Source: Pseudomonadota bacterium (GTDB lineage Bacteria > Pseudomonadota > Alphaproteobacteria > Rhizobiales > Beijerinckiaceae). Taken from it: a stretch of 59,070 bases of DNA. Positions 32,570 through 40,514 of the stretch are shown piece by piece (the first letter of the stretch is position 1; the number at the start of each line of letters is the position of its first letter). The stretch covers positions 1 through 59,070 of the forward strand of contig JAEWKH010000147.1 of the NCBI GenBank assembly GCA_023386155.1, in the 5' to 3' direction. The notes beneath the pieces were generated by a model that did not search any database, was not told where the DNA came from, and saw only the letters and a list, made by a program, of their open reading frames with translations. Both the position numbers and the translations under genes were made by a program.

Positions 32570-33079
32570 TCAATGACCCCGCTTCACATCCGCCAAGGCC
32601 CGGCTGAGCGCTTCGGCCAGCGTCTCCCGCTCCGGCGGGGAGAGGTCGCGGGCGATCTCGACATGCTCGTTGCGGGAGGCCAGAAGGAGATGCTGCATGC
32701 CGTATTCGTCGTCGATCTCGCGGTCGAGGCGGGTCCAGAGCGGGTTGAACTGCCAGTCCGTCATCTCGCCCCGCGGGCTCACCTTGCGGAAATGCAGCCG
32801 GATCGGCGTCAGCTCCAGAAGCTCGAAGGCCTCGCCCTGACGGTAGCTGAGGCGGAACGCGATGTAGAGGCCGAGGAAATCGAGGCCGAAGAAACCGGCG
32901 ACCGGCCAGAAGCCCATGACCAGGAAGGGCAGGCTCGCCACCACGGAGACGAGGCAGAGCAGCACCATGACGATCCTGAAACCGTGCGGGCTCAGGGATC
33001 GGTGCGGGCGGATCACGGCCGAGAACACCGGTCGCTCGAACCGGTCGATCCCGTCATATGCCGCCTTGCCGCTTGCCAT
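32570..33079 (-). CDS. DUF2244 family membrane protein
   Basis: The 169-residue protein has two adjacent membrane helices at about residues 35-75 (FRIVMVLLCLVSVVASLPFLV, then PVAGFFGLDFLGLYIAF). A cytoplasmic beta-rich domain follows, with E-A-F-E-L-L-E-L-T-P-I-R-L and a W-x-F-N-P-L-W-T-R motif typical of DUF2244. Function is unknown. It is divergent from nth with only 20 bases between their starts, so the two share a regulatory region. Confidence 0.88.
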   Translation of the reverse strand: MASGKAAYDGIDRFERPVFSAVIRPHRSLSPHGFRIVMVLLCLVSVVASLPFLVMGFWPVAGFFGLDFLGLYIAFRLSYRQGEAFELLELTPIRLHFRKVSPRGEMTDWQFNPLWTRLDREIDDEYGMQHLLLASRNEHVEIARDLSPPERETLAEALSRALADVKRGH

Positions 33080-33099
33080 GCCTCAAGTATAACGCAGAA

Positions 33100-33849
33100 A
33101 TGTCCGATCTGAAGCCATCCCCCCGCCGTGTCGCCACCACGAAGCCGAAATCGAAGCCCGCCGTTCCGGCGCGCGCGGTCCGGAAGGCCGTGCGCGCCCG
33201 CGGGCCGAAGCCCGTCGACCGGGAAACGATGATCGAGATCTTCCGCCGCCTGCACGCGGCCAATCCCGAGCCGAAGGGCGAGCTCGAACACACCAATCCC
33301 TACACGCTGCTGGTCGCCGTCGCGCTCTCGGCGCAATCGACCGATGTCGGCGTCAACAAGGCGACTCGCAGCCTCTTTCCCATTGCCGACACGCCGCAGA
33401 AGATGCTCGCTCTCGGCGAGGAGGGGCTGCGCGAGCACATCAAGACGCTGAATTTCTACAACACCAAGGCCAAGAACGTCATCGCCACCGCGCGGCGCCT
33501 GGTGGAGGAGTTCGGCGGCAAGGTGCCCAACTCCGTCGAGGTCCTGGAGACCCTGCCGGGAGTCGGGCGCAAGACCGCGAGCGTCGTGGTCAACATCGCC
33601 TTCGGCGATCCGCGCGTGGCCGTGGACACGCATATCTTCCGCGTCACCAACCGGCTGCCGCTGGCGATCACCAGGACGCCGCTGGAGACGCAGGAGGCCC
33701 TCGAAAAGCTGATCCCGGACGAGTACCGGCTCCACGCCCACCACTGGCTGATCCTGCACGGACGCTACATCTGCAAGGCCCGCCGGCCGGAATGCTGGCG
33801 CTGCCCGGTGAACGACCTGTGCCGCTATCCGGACAAGACGATTCCCTAG
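33100..33849 (+). CDS. nth: Endonuclease III
   Basis: The start is ATG 33100; an in-frame codon 14 residues upstream overlaps the divergent gene and is less likely. The 249-residue DNA glycosylase has a basic N-terminal extension of about 40 residues, the helix-hairpin-helix L-P-G-V-G-R-K-T-A-S-V-V with the catalytic Lys, the catalytic Asp in V-D-T-H-I-F-R-V, and the C-x6-C-x2-C-x5-C iron-sulfur motif (CKARRPECWRCPVNDLC) near the end. It removes oxidised pyrimidines and cleaves abasic sites. The TAG stop at 33847-33849 ends on the first bases of a dispersed repeat. Confidence 0.96.
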   Translation: MSDLKPSPRRVATTKPKSKPAVPARAVRKAVRARGPKPVDRETMIEIFRRLHAANPEPKGELEHTNPYTLLVAVALSAQSTDVGVNKATRSLFPIADTPQKMLALGEEGLREHIKTLNFYNTKAKNVIATARRLVEEFGGKVPNSVEVLETLPGVGRKTASVVVNIAFGDPRVAVDTHIFRVTNRLPLAITRTPLETQEALEKLIPDEYRLHAHHWLILHGRYICKARRPECWRCPVNDLCRYPDKTIP

Positions 33850-33991
33850 CGCATCGGACGGAAAAATGGATCCGGTTCGCCGTCAAAAAAAGCGGCGGCC
33901 CAAAGAAGAGAGATGATTCCACGCAAGTGGAATCTGCTCTGGAGCATCGTGCGAAAAAATGGATCCGGCTTTTCGCGAAGAACGATGCGCC
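33847..33991. repeat. Dispersed palindromic repeats, A-C-A arrangement (locus 3)
   Basis: A-like copy at 33847-33883 (TAGCGCATCGGACGG, then AAAAATGGATCCGG); C unit at 33905-33940 (GAGAGATGATTCCACGCAAG, then TGGAATC); second A unit at 33942-33991 (GAGCATCGTGCGAAAAAATG, then GGATCC, CTTTTCGCG and GATGCGCC). The first begins with the stop codon of nth. It separates nth from the convergent small-protein gene. Confidence 0.8.
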
Positions 33992-34010
33992 GCTTGAGGA
34001 GCCTATTGCT

Positions 34011-34271
34011 CTAGATCGGGACTCCCGCGGGCTTGAGGCAGCGCGGCGCACCGGGCACGCAGGCGATGCCGGGAGCCGAGCAGGCCAGCCCCTCGGGCAT
34101 GCGGCGGCAGACCACGCAGCTGTCGGTCCACTCGGCGCAGGCGGGGCCCGGAGGCCCGCCCTGCGTGGAGGCCGGGCCGGCGCTCGCCCCCGCGATCACC
34201 GCGAGCATCACCACCAGCAGGGCAACGGCCAGGGAGAGCGTCACCGCGAGAGCCTCGTTGCGCGCCGGCAT
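34011..34271 (-). CDS. Small Cys-rich single-pass membrane protein
   Basis: The 86-residue frame begins three bases after the uppP stop. Residues 8-28 form one membrane helix (LAVTLSLAVALLVVMLAVIAG). It is followed by a Pro/Gly stretch and a compact segment with six cysteines in 35 residues (C-A-E-W-T-D-S-C-V-V-C-R-R, C-S-A, C-V-P-G-A-P-R-C). Orientation by positive charges suggests that the Cys domain is periplasmic and disulfide-bonded. I do not recognise the family. Linkage to uppP suggests an envelope role. Coding is supported by tight spacing and composition, not by homology. Confidence 0.6.
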   Translation of the reverse strand: MPARNEALAVTLSLAVALLVVMLAVIAGASAGPASTQGGPPGPACAEWTDSCVVCRRMPEGLACSAPGIACVPGAPRCLKPAGVPI

Positions 34272-34274
34272 CGG

Positions 34275-35072
34275 TCAGCCGTAGACGATCAGGCCGGCGA
34301 GACCTGCGGCGCCGACGAGGATGCGCCAATAGGCGAAGGGCGTGAATCCGTGGCGGGATACGTAATCGAGCAGCAGCCTCACCACGAGCAGCGCCGCCAC
34401 GAAGGCGGAGAGGAAGCCCGCGCCAATGATCGCGGCATCGCTGGCGGACAGGAACTTGTAGTTCTTCAAGAGATCGTAGGTGAAGGCGCCGGCCATGGTC
34501 GGCATGGCGAGGAAGAACGAGAACTCCGCCGCGGCCCGCTTCGAGGCGCCCATCAGCATGGCGCCCACGATGGTCGCCCCCGAGCGGGAGACGCCGGGAA
34601 TCATGGCCGCGCATTGCATCAGGCCGATCTTGAAATACATCGACAGCGGAAACCGTGTCGCGTCGGTCTTCGTCGTCTCGAGCGGCAGGCTGTCGACGGC
34701 GAGAAGCACGAAGCCGCCCGCTATCAGGGTGATGCACACGATCCAGGGATCGAAGAGCACCTCCTTGATGAAGCCGTGCAGCACCGCGCCGATCACGGCT
34801 GCCGGCAGGAAGGCGATCAGGACGCCGATGACGAAATGGCGCGCCATCGGATCGTGCGGCAGGGCCTTGGCGATGGACCACAGCTTGTTGAAGTAGACCG
34901 ACAGGATCGCCAGGATCGCGCCGAGCTGGATCAGGACCTCGAAGGTCTTGCCCGTCGACTCGAAGCCGAGGAAGTGCCCGACGAGGAGCAGGTGGCCCGT
35001 GGAGGAGACCGGAAGAAATTCCGTCAGCCCTTCGATGAGGCCTAGAAAGAGCGCCTCGATGATTTGCGACAT
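34275..35072 (-). CDS. uppP: Undecaprenyl-diphosphatase UppP (BacA)
   Basis: The start is ATG 35072 (MSQIIEALFLGLIEGLTEFL); the frame is open 19 codons upstream without support. The 265-residue protein has about eight membrane helices and the two catalytic motifs of the BacA family: E-G-L-T-E-F-L-P-V-S-S-T-G-H near residues 15-28 and P-G-V-S-R-S-G-A-T-I near 162. It dephosphorylates undecaprenyl pyrophosphate to recycle the lipid carrier used by MraY. It is divergent from the fzlA-like gene and followed at three bases by a small membrane-protein gene. Confidence 0.96.
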   Translation of the reverse strand: MSQIIEALFLGLIEGLTEFLPVSSTGHLLLVGHFLGFESTGKTFEVLIQLGAILAILSVYFNKLWSIAKALPHDPMARHFVIGVLIAFLPAAVIGAVLHGFIKEVLFDPWIVCITLIAGGFVLLAVDSLPLETTKTDATRFPLSMYFKIGLMQCAAMIPGVSRSGATIVGAMLMGASKRAAAEFSFFLAMPTMAGAFTYDLLKNYKFLSASDAAIIGAGFLSAFVAALLVVRLLLDYVSRHGFTPFAYWRILVGAAGLAGLIVYG

Positions 35073-35250
35073 CGTTGAAAATCCTGAAAACGGCGCCAGA
35101 TGCGGGAGCACGTCACGTCTGTCAAGCAAGGTTTGCGCTGCCGGCGTGACCCTTGTGCATCACGCACATGAGATTCACCAACATTCCTTACCAACCCTTA
35201 ACGAAGCACGGCCTTATTCTCGCCGCCTGTTTCGCGTCACACATAGATTC

Positions 35251-35943
35251 ATGGCCATCCTGCATTCCTATCCGTTTTGCCCGCAGTCGCGGTTCGCGCG
35301 CCTTGTTCTCGCGGAACTCGGCCTTGAGCCGGAAACGGTCGAGGAGAAACCGTGGGATCGGCGCATTCCGTTCCTGGAGGTCAATCCGGCCGGGAACCTC
35401 CCCCTGCTGATCGACGATAACGGGCTCGCGGTCGCGGGACCCTCAAGCCTTGCGGAATATCTCGACGAGACGCGCGGCGAGGACATGCGGGATCGTCGCT
35501 TCCTGCCGCAGGATCTCGCGCACAGGGTCGAGGTCCGCCGCCTGCTCGACTGGTTCCTGGTCAAGTTTCACGGCGAGGTCTCGGACTACCTCGCCACGGA
35601 GAAGATCTACAAGCGGTTCATGCCCATCGAACTGGGCGGCGGTCCGCCGGACATGGGCGCGATTCGCGCTGCCCAGACCAATGTGCGATACCATCTCAAA
35701 TATATCGGTTTTCTGATTTCCAAGCGGAATTGGCTGGCCGGCGACCGGATGTCCTATGCGGATCTGGCGGCGGCGGCCCATCTGTCGGTGGTGGATTATC
35801 TCGGCGACGTGCCATGGGACGAGGACGAAACAGCCAAGCATTGGTATGCCAGGATCAAGTCCCGGCCGTCCTTTCGCCCGCTCCTCGCGGACCGGGTGCC
35901 GGGGATGGCGCCGGTGGGGCATTACGACGATCTGGACTTCTAG
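35251..35943 (+). CDS. fzlA: FzlA-like glutathione S-transferase-fold protein
   Basis: The start is ATG 35251. The 230-residue protein has a GST N-domain, S-Y-P-F-C-P-Q-S-R-F-A-R-L-V-L-A-E-L-G, with E-E-K-P-W-D-R-R-I-P-F-L-E-V-N-P-A-G-N-L-P near residues 33-53. It has an all-helical C-domain with L-A-G-D-R-M-S-Y-A-D-L-A-A-A near 170 and ends V-G-H-Y-D-D-L-D-F. This pattern, notably E-K-P-W-x-R and the acidic aromatic C terminus, resembles alphaproteobacterial FzlA, which binds FtsZ and helps activate septal wall synthesis and has lost GST activity. Its position between uppP and queG fits what I recall from other Rhizobiales. The symbol is a homology-based guess made without alignment. Confidence 0.75.
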   Translation: MAILHSYPFCPQSRFARLVLAELGLEPETVEEKPWDRRIPFLEVNPAGNLPLLIDDNGLAVAGPSSLAEYLDETRGEDMRDRRFLPQDLAHRVEVRRLLDWFLVKFHGEVSDYLATEKIYKRFMPIELGGGPPDMGAIRAAQTNVRYHLKYIGFLISKRNWLAGDRMSYADLAAAAHLSVVDYLGDVPWDEDETAKHWYARIKSRPSFRPLLADRVPGMAPVGHYDDLDF

Positions 35944-35954
35944 ACGGGGAGGCG

Positions 35955-37085
35955 TTGAAACGCGCCTTCATCGAGCGCGCCAGAGCGCTCGGCTTCGACG
36001 CGATCCGCATCGCGAAGCCCGATGCGATCCCCCTGGCGCCGGAGCGGCTCAAGGCCTGGCTGGAGGCCGGCCATCACGGTTCGATGGAATGGATGGCCGA
36101 GACGGCGGAGCGGCGGGCCGATCCGCGCACGCTCTGGCCGGAGGTGCGCAGCGTCATCCTGCTCGGGCTGAACTACGGCCCCGCCGAGGATCCGCTGGCG
36201 GAGCTGGCCCTGAAGGATCGCGGCTATATCTCGGTCTATGCCCGCAACCGCGACTACCACGACGTGATCAAGGGCAAGCTCAAGGAAGCTGCGGGCTTTC
36301 TCGCGGCAAAAGCCTCGTCCGACGTGAAGGTCTTCGTCGACACGGCGCCGGTGATGGAAAAGCCGCTCGCGGAAGCGGCCGGCCTCGGCTGGCAGGGCAA
36401 GCACACGGTCATCGTCTCGCGCGAGTTCGGAGACTGGCTGTTCCTGGGCGCCATCTTCACAACGGCGGAATTGCCCCCCGACGAGCCGGAGCGGGACCAT
36501 TGCGGCTCCTGCCGCCGATGCCTCGACATCTGCCCGACGAACGCCTTTCCCGCGCCCTACCGGCTCGATGCGCGGCGCTGCATCTCGTATCTCACCATCG
36601 AGCACAAGGGGCACATCCCGGAAGAGCTGCGCATCGGGATCGGCAACCGGATCTTCGGCTGCGACGATTGCCTCGCCGTCTGCCCCTGGAACAAGTTCGC
36701 GCAGGCGGGACGGGAGGCGCGGCTCGTGCAGCGGGAGGATCTGGCGACGCTGCCGCTGGCGGAACTCGCCCGTCTCGACGATCCGGGCTTTCGCACCCGC
36801 TTCGCCGGAACGCCGATCAAGCGCACCGGACGGGACCGCTTCATCCGCAACGTGCTCATCGCCATCGGCAATTCGGGCAATGCCCTCCTGGCCGATGAGG
36901 CGCTGCGCCTTCTGGACGATGCCTCGCCGCTGGTACGCGCCATGGCGGTCTGGGCCATCGGCCGCCTGCTTCCCCCGGAGGCCGTCGCCCATCACGCGGC
37001 CGGGCGGCTGGAGCGCGACGACGATCCGGACGTGCGCGAGGAATGGCGCCGGGCCATGGCGAGGTCCGCCGGGGCCGTGGCCTGA
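35955..37085 (+). CDS. queG: Epoxyqueuosine reductase QueG
   Basis: The start is TTG 35955, just after GGGGAGG and 11 bases after the fzlA-like stop. The 376-residue protein has the N-terminal cobalamin-binding domain (F-D-A-I-R-I-A-K-P-D-A near residue 15; H-H-G-S-M-E-W-M; F-V-D-T-A-P-V-M-E-K near 130, containing the catalytic Asp). Two 4Fe-4S motifs follow (C-G-S-C-R-R-C-L-D-I-C-P and C-D-D-C-L-A-V-C-P-W-N), then C-terminal HEAT-like repeats. It performs the last step of queuosine synthesis in tRNA, reducing epoxyqueuosine with B12. It converges on olsB, the two stop codons being two bases apart. Confidence 0.95.
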   Translation: MKRAFIERARALGFDAIRIAKPDAIPLAPERLKAWLEAGHHGSMEWMAETAERRADPRTLWPEVRSVILLGLNYGPAEDPLAELALKDRGYISVYARNRDYHDVIKGKLKEAAGFLAAKASSDVKVFVDTAPVMEKPLAEAAGLGWQGKHTVIVSREFGDWLFLGAIFTTAELPPDEPERDHCGSCRRCLDICPTNAFPAPYRLDARRCISYLTIEHKGHIPEELRIGIGNRIFGCDDCLAVCPWNKFAQAGREARLVQREDLATLPLAELARLDDPGFRTRFAGTPIKRTGRDRFIRNVLIAIGNSGNALLADEALRLLDDASPLVRAMAVWAIGRLLPPEAVAHHAAGRLERDDDPDVREEWRRAMARSAGAVA

Positions 37086-37087
37086 AG

Positions 37088-38020
37088 TCAGGCCGCGTGG
37101 CGGTTCGCCGTCGGGCCGAAATGGTCGATATAGCGCGGGTTGATGGCCGAGACGGGCAGGATGACGAGCACGTCCGTGGTGCCGAACTGCCGGTCGATCA
37201 CCGCTCCCGTGCCGAAGGTCGCGCCGAGGCGCAGATAGCCCTTGATCAGCGGCGGCAGGGCGTGGAGGGCGGCCTTCGGGTCGATGGCCTCCTTGGGCAG
37301 GATGTCCATCGCGGTGAAGCGCTCCGGCAGCGCCCGGGCCTGCCATTCGGCGGGGGCGGATGCGTAATGATGCAGGAAGCTCAAGGGCAGGGCCAGCTCA
37401 TGCGGCTGCGTGCCCTCGAGGCTCGCGCAGCCGATCATCACGTCGATGCGGTGATGAAGGACATAAGTCCAGATGCCGTGCCAGAGGAGCTCGACCGTGC
37501 GCTTGTTGCGGTAGGCTTCGAGGACGCAGGAGCGGCCGAGCTCGAGGAAGCGCAGGTTGGCATGGGCCTTGAGCAGGGGAGCGAGGTCGTACTCGCCCCT
37601 GGTGTAGAAGCCGCCATGGCGATTGGCCACGTCCTGGCGCAGCAGCCGGTAGGTGCCGACCACCTTCGGCTTGGCGGCGCGGAAGGTCTTCGGCTTCACG
37701 TCATGGTCGAGCACGAGGAGATGGTCGCAGATGGCGTCGTAGGCATCCACGTCGCGGCGCGAGATCCGGGCCGCGCCGGTGGGGGAGGCCGACATTTCCT
37801 CGTAGAAGACCTTGAAGCGCAGGCGCTGGGCCCTCCGGATCTCCCGCGCGGTGGTCGCGAGACGCACCTCGAGCGAGCCGATCCGGCCGAGCACGGGATC
37901 GAGGCTTCCGTAATCGCGGACGATCTTGCCGGCTCCGGGTATGAACTTCCGGAAGCCATGGGAGCGAGAGCCGAGCGAAGCGCGAGGGGCGGCCGCTTCA
38001 TTCAACGGGGAACGATTCAT
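37088..38020 (-). CDS. olsB: Ornithine-lipid N-acyltransferase (OlsB-type GNAT)
   Basis: The start is placed at ATG 38020 (MNRSPLNEAAAPRASLGSRS), giving 310 residues; in-frame upstream ATGs would add 22-46 residues of unlikely composition. The protein has a GNAT-like fold with the OlsB signature R-R-A-Q-R-L-R-F-K-V-F-Y-E-E-M near residue 75, D-x-Y-D-A-I-C-D-H-L-L-V-L-D near 103, L-E-L-G-R-S-C-V near 162 and I-G-C-A-S-L-E-G-T near 195. OlsB N-acylates ornithine to lyso-ornithine lipid, a phosphorus-free membrane lipid often made under phosphate limitation. The O-acyltransferase OlsA is not in this window. A related hemolysin-like acyltransferase function cannot be excluded. Confidence 0.82.
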   Translation of the reverse strand: MNRSPLNEAAAPRASLGSRSHGFRKFIPGAGKIVRDYGSLDPVLGRIGSLEVRLATTAREIRRAQRLRFKVFYEEMSASPTGAARISRRDVDAYDAICDHLLVLDHDVKPKTFRAAKPKVVGTYRLLRQDVANRHGGFYTRGEYDLAPLLKAHANLRFLELGRSCVLEAYRNKRTVELLWHGIWTYVLHHRIDVMIGCASLEGTQPHELALPLSFLHHYASAPAEWQARALPERFTAMDILPKEAIDPKAALHALPPLIKGYLRLGATFGTGAVIDRQFGTTDVLVILPVSAINPRYIDHFGPTANRHAA

Positions 38021-38197
38021 CGCTGCCTCACGGGGTCCTGTCTCAGAGCACGGCGCGGGCTCGGTACTGCTCCGCTTCCACCATGCCATAAAGCCCATTT
38101 CAAACTGTTTTGTGACAGAAAACATAACTATCCCAATGGAAAATATCGAGAGTGGCACCGGCTTCCACGAGGTGCGCGGGAGATCCTTGACCTTCTT

Positions 38198-39736
38198 CTA
38201 AGCGGCCGCCGGGCGCCGGTCCGCAGGGGCGCGGTAGGACAGGGCTTCGGCGATGTGGATGCGCCGGACTCGGGCTTCCCCGTCGAGGTCGGCGAGGGTG
38301 CGCCCCACCTTCAGCACGCGATGGAAGCCGCGGGCGGACAGGCGCATGGCGTTGGCGGCGTCGCGGATGAGAGCCAGGCCGTCCGGGTCGGGCTGGGCCA
38401 CCTCCTCCAGAAGAGCCGGCGGGCAGGCCGCATTGGTGGCGACACCTTCCAGGTTCATCGCCGCATAGCGCTTCGCCTGCCGCTCGCGGGCCCGGGCGAC
38501 ACGCGCCGCCACCTCGGCCGATCCCTCCACGGGCGGAGGCAGGATCAGGTCGGCGGCCGTGACCGCCGGGACGTCGATGGAGAGGTCGATGCGGTCGAGG
38601 AGCGGGCCCGACAGGCGCGCCTGGTACTGCGCGACGCATCGCTCGTTCGGCTGGCGGCGGCAGACATAGCCCGGCTCGGTGGCCTGCCCGCAGCGGCAGG
38701 GATTCATGGCGGCGACGAGCTGGAAGCGGGCCGGATAGGTGACGCGGTGATTGGCCCGGGCGATCAGGATCTCTCCCGCCTCCAGGGGCTGGCGCAGCGA
38801 ATCGAGAACCTGGGGCTGGAACTCCGGGAGTTCGTCCAGGAAGAGCACCCCATGATGCGCCAGCGAGGCCTCGCCGGGGCGGGCGTTGAGGCCGCCTCCG
38901 ACAAGCGCCGCCATGGAGGCCGAATGGTGCGGAGCCCGGAACGGGCGGCGGTCGGACAAGGCGCCGTCCGCCAGAAGGCCCGCCACCGACTGGACCATCG
39001 AGACCTCGAGCAGCTCCCGCGGCGAAAGCGGCGGCAGGATGGACGGGAGGCGCTGGGCGAGCATGGACTTGCCGGCGCCGGGAGGGCCGTTCATCAGGAG
39101 GTTGTGCGAGCCTGCCGCCGCGATCTCGAGGGTGCGCTTCGCGCTTTCCTGGCCCTTGATGTCGCGCAGGTCGGGCAGGGCGCTCGGGGCGGGCCTGATG
39201 GCGGGTTCCGGCCGCGCCATCACCTGGGTGCCCTTGAAGTGGTTGGCGAGCTGGATCAGGGAGCGCGGGGCCAGGATCTCGATATCGCCGCCGGCCCAGG
39301 CCGCCTCCGAGCCGCTGGCCGCGGGACAGATCAGCCCGTGCCCGCGCTCATGGGCCGCCATGGCGGCCGGCAGGGCACCCGCCACCGCCGTGATCGATCC
39401 GTCGAGCGCCAGCTCGCCGAGGACCGTGAAGCCGTTCAGCGCGTCCGCCGGAATCGCCCCGATGGCGGCCATGACGCCGAGGGCGATGGGCAGGTCGTAA
39501 TGGCTGCCTTCCTTCGGAAGATCGGCGGGGGCGAGATTGACCGTGATGCGTTTCGCCGGCAGGGCAAGACCCGAAGCGATCAGGGCCGAGCGCACCCGCT
39601 CGCGGGATTCCGCCACTGCCTTGTCGGGCAGTCCGACGATCATGAAGACGACGGCGCCCGGTGAAATCTGAACCTGCACGTCGACCGCCCGCGCCTCGAT
39701 TCCCTCGAACGCAACAGTGGAAACGCGCATGACCAT
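38198..39736 (-). CDS. YifB/ComM-family Mg-chelatase-like AAA+ ATPase
   Basis: The 512-residue protein has an N-terminal Lon-like S16 domain (residues about 5-170, with G-L-P-D-K-A-V-A-E-S-R-E-R-V and D-G-S-I-T-A-V-A-G-A-L-P). It has a AAA+ domain with Walker A M-N-G-P-P-G-A-G-K-S near 219, Walker B H-G-V-L-F-L-D-E-L-P-E-F near 300, and a zinc-like C-R-C-G...C near 355-370 typical of this family. ComM is a branch-migration helicase used in natural transformation in other bacteria; whether that holds here is unknown. Two start codons (39736 and 39730) are both plausible. It is divergent from the response regulator. Confidence 0.93.
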   Translation of the reverse strand: MVMRVSTVAFEGIEARAVDVQVQISPGAVVFMIVGLPDKAVAESRERVRSALIASGLALPAKRITVNLAPADLPKEGSHYDLPIALGVMAAIGAIPADALNGFTVLGELALDGSITAVAGALPAAMAAHERGHGLICPAASGSEAAWAGGDIEILAPRSLIQLANHFKGTQVMARPEPAIRPAPSALPDLRDIKGQESAKRTLEIAAAGSHNLLMNGPPGAGKSMLAQRLPSILPPLSPRELLEVSMVQSVAGLLADGALSDRRPFRAPHHSASMAALVGGGLNARPGEASLAHHGVLFLDELPEFQPQVLDSLRQPLEAGEILIARANHRVTYPARFQLVAAMNPCRCGQATEPGYVCRRQPNERCVAQYQARLSGPLLDRIDLSIDVPAVTAADLILPPPVEGSAEVAARVARARERQAKRYAAMNLEGVATNAACPPALLEEVAQPDPDGLALIRDAANAMRLSARGFHRVLKVGRTLADLDGEARVRRIHIAEALSYRAPADRRPAAA

Positions 39737-40051
39737 CCGGCTGAATCTCCTCCAGGGATTCGACCTTAGCGCGGCCCATTGAAACGCGATAGTGTTTCAA
39801 AATATGTTGTGGACGAGTTGCCCGACAGGACGAATTCACCTCGGAACTCACCGGGGAGCCGATCACTGTCTTACCGGAAGGGTAGGCTTGTTTCGGCTCC
39901 AGGGCGGCGCCGGTTCTCCCGTCCGGACGGGCCCCTGGCAAGGGCTGGTCAATATTGACCCATCGGTTGAAGAAGCGGTTGACTTGACGCAATCAGGATC
40001 CAGGTACAGGCCCGGAGACCGTAATGCCTATCGATGCGCAGGAGATCCAGT
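39737..40051. other. Divergent intergenic region between the yifB-like and response-regulator genes
   Basis: No long gene is present. TTGAAAC (39779-39785) and GTTTCAA (39794-39800) form a perfect seven-base inverted repeat with an eight-base centre, a possible operator. A short upstream ORF starts at 40024. TTGACT near 39979 could be a -35, but no good -10 follows. Confidence 0.45.
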
Positions 40052-40059
40052 TTGAGTAG
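40024..40059 (+). CDS. Possible 11-residue upstream ORF overlapping the response-regulator start
   Basis: ATG 40024 has GGAG six bases upstream and encodes MPIDAQEIQFE, ending at TAG 40057-40059. It runs over the ribosome-binding site (AGGAG, 40040-40044) and TTG start (40052) of the response regulator in a different frame. Translation of this ORF would bring ribosomes onto the downstream start. The evidence is geometric only. Confidence 0.35.
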   Translation: MPIDAQEIQFE

Positions 40060-40504
40060 CGAGAAGCCGTTGCGCATCCTCGTCGTCGAGGATGAGATCC
40101 TGATCGCGCTCGAACTCGAAAGCCTGCTCCAGGATCTCGGCCACGACGTCGTAGGAATCGCAGCTTCATCCGAGGACGCGCTCGCCCTCGGCCAGGATCT
40201 CAAGCCCGATCTCGCCTTCGTGGACATTCACCTGGCCGATGGGCCGACCGGGGTCGAGGTTGCGCGCCACCTCGCAGCCCAGCACCAGGTCACGGTGCTG
40301 TTCATGACGGCGAACGCCAAGCGCATCCCGGAGGATTCTGCCGGGGCCTGGGGCGTCATCGTGAAGCCGTATACGGAGCGCGGTGTCCGCGAGGCTCTGA
40401 GCTATGTCATGGCCGGGCATTCCGGCAATTACGATGGCGGACGGGCGGTGACCTTCTACCCTTTCGGCGCAGGCCCCCGCGAGCGTAGCTCGCAGGTGTC
40501 CTGA
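40052..40504 (+). CDS. Single-domain response regulator
   Basis: The preferred start is TTG 40052, seven bases after AGGAG (150 residues); the in-frame ATG 40034 has no good ribosome-binding site. The receiver domain is complete: acidic pair in V-V-E-D-E-I-L-I-A-L-E, phospho-acceptor Asp in L-A-F-V-D-I-H-L-A-D-G, Thr in V-L-F-M-T-A-N-A, and Lys in I-V-K-P-Y-T. There is no output domain, only a 30-residue tail (H-S-G-N-Y-D-G-G-R-A-V-T-F-Y). Such stand-alone receivers act by binding partner kinases or phosphotransfer proteins. No kinase is encoded nearby, so the partner is unknown. It converges on mutS. Confidence 0.88.
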   Translation: MSSEKPLRILVVEDEILIALELESLLQDLGHDVVGIAASSEDALALGQDLKPDLAFVDIHLADGPTGVEVARHLAAQHQVTVLFMTANAKRIPEDSAGAWGVIVKPYTERGVREALSYVMAGHSGNYDGGRAVTFYPFGAGPRERSSQVS

Positions 40505-40514
40505 CCACGGCGCC

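Noticed and set aside
32344..32607. Short frames on both strands in the gene-free region near 32.4 kb
   Set aside because: Pro/Arg-rich translations without ribosome-binding sites or family resemblance; overlapping frames on opposite strands look equally random.
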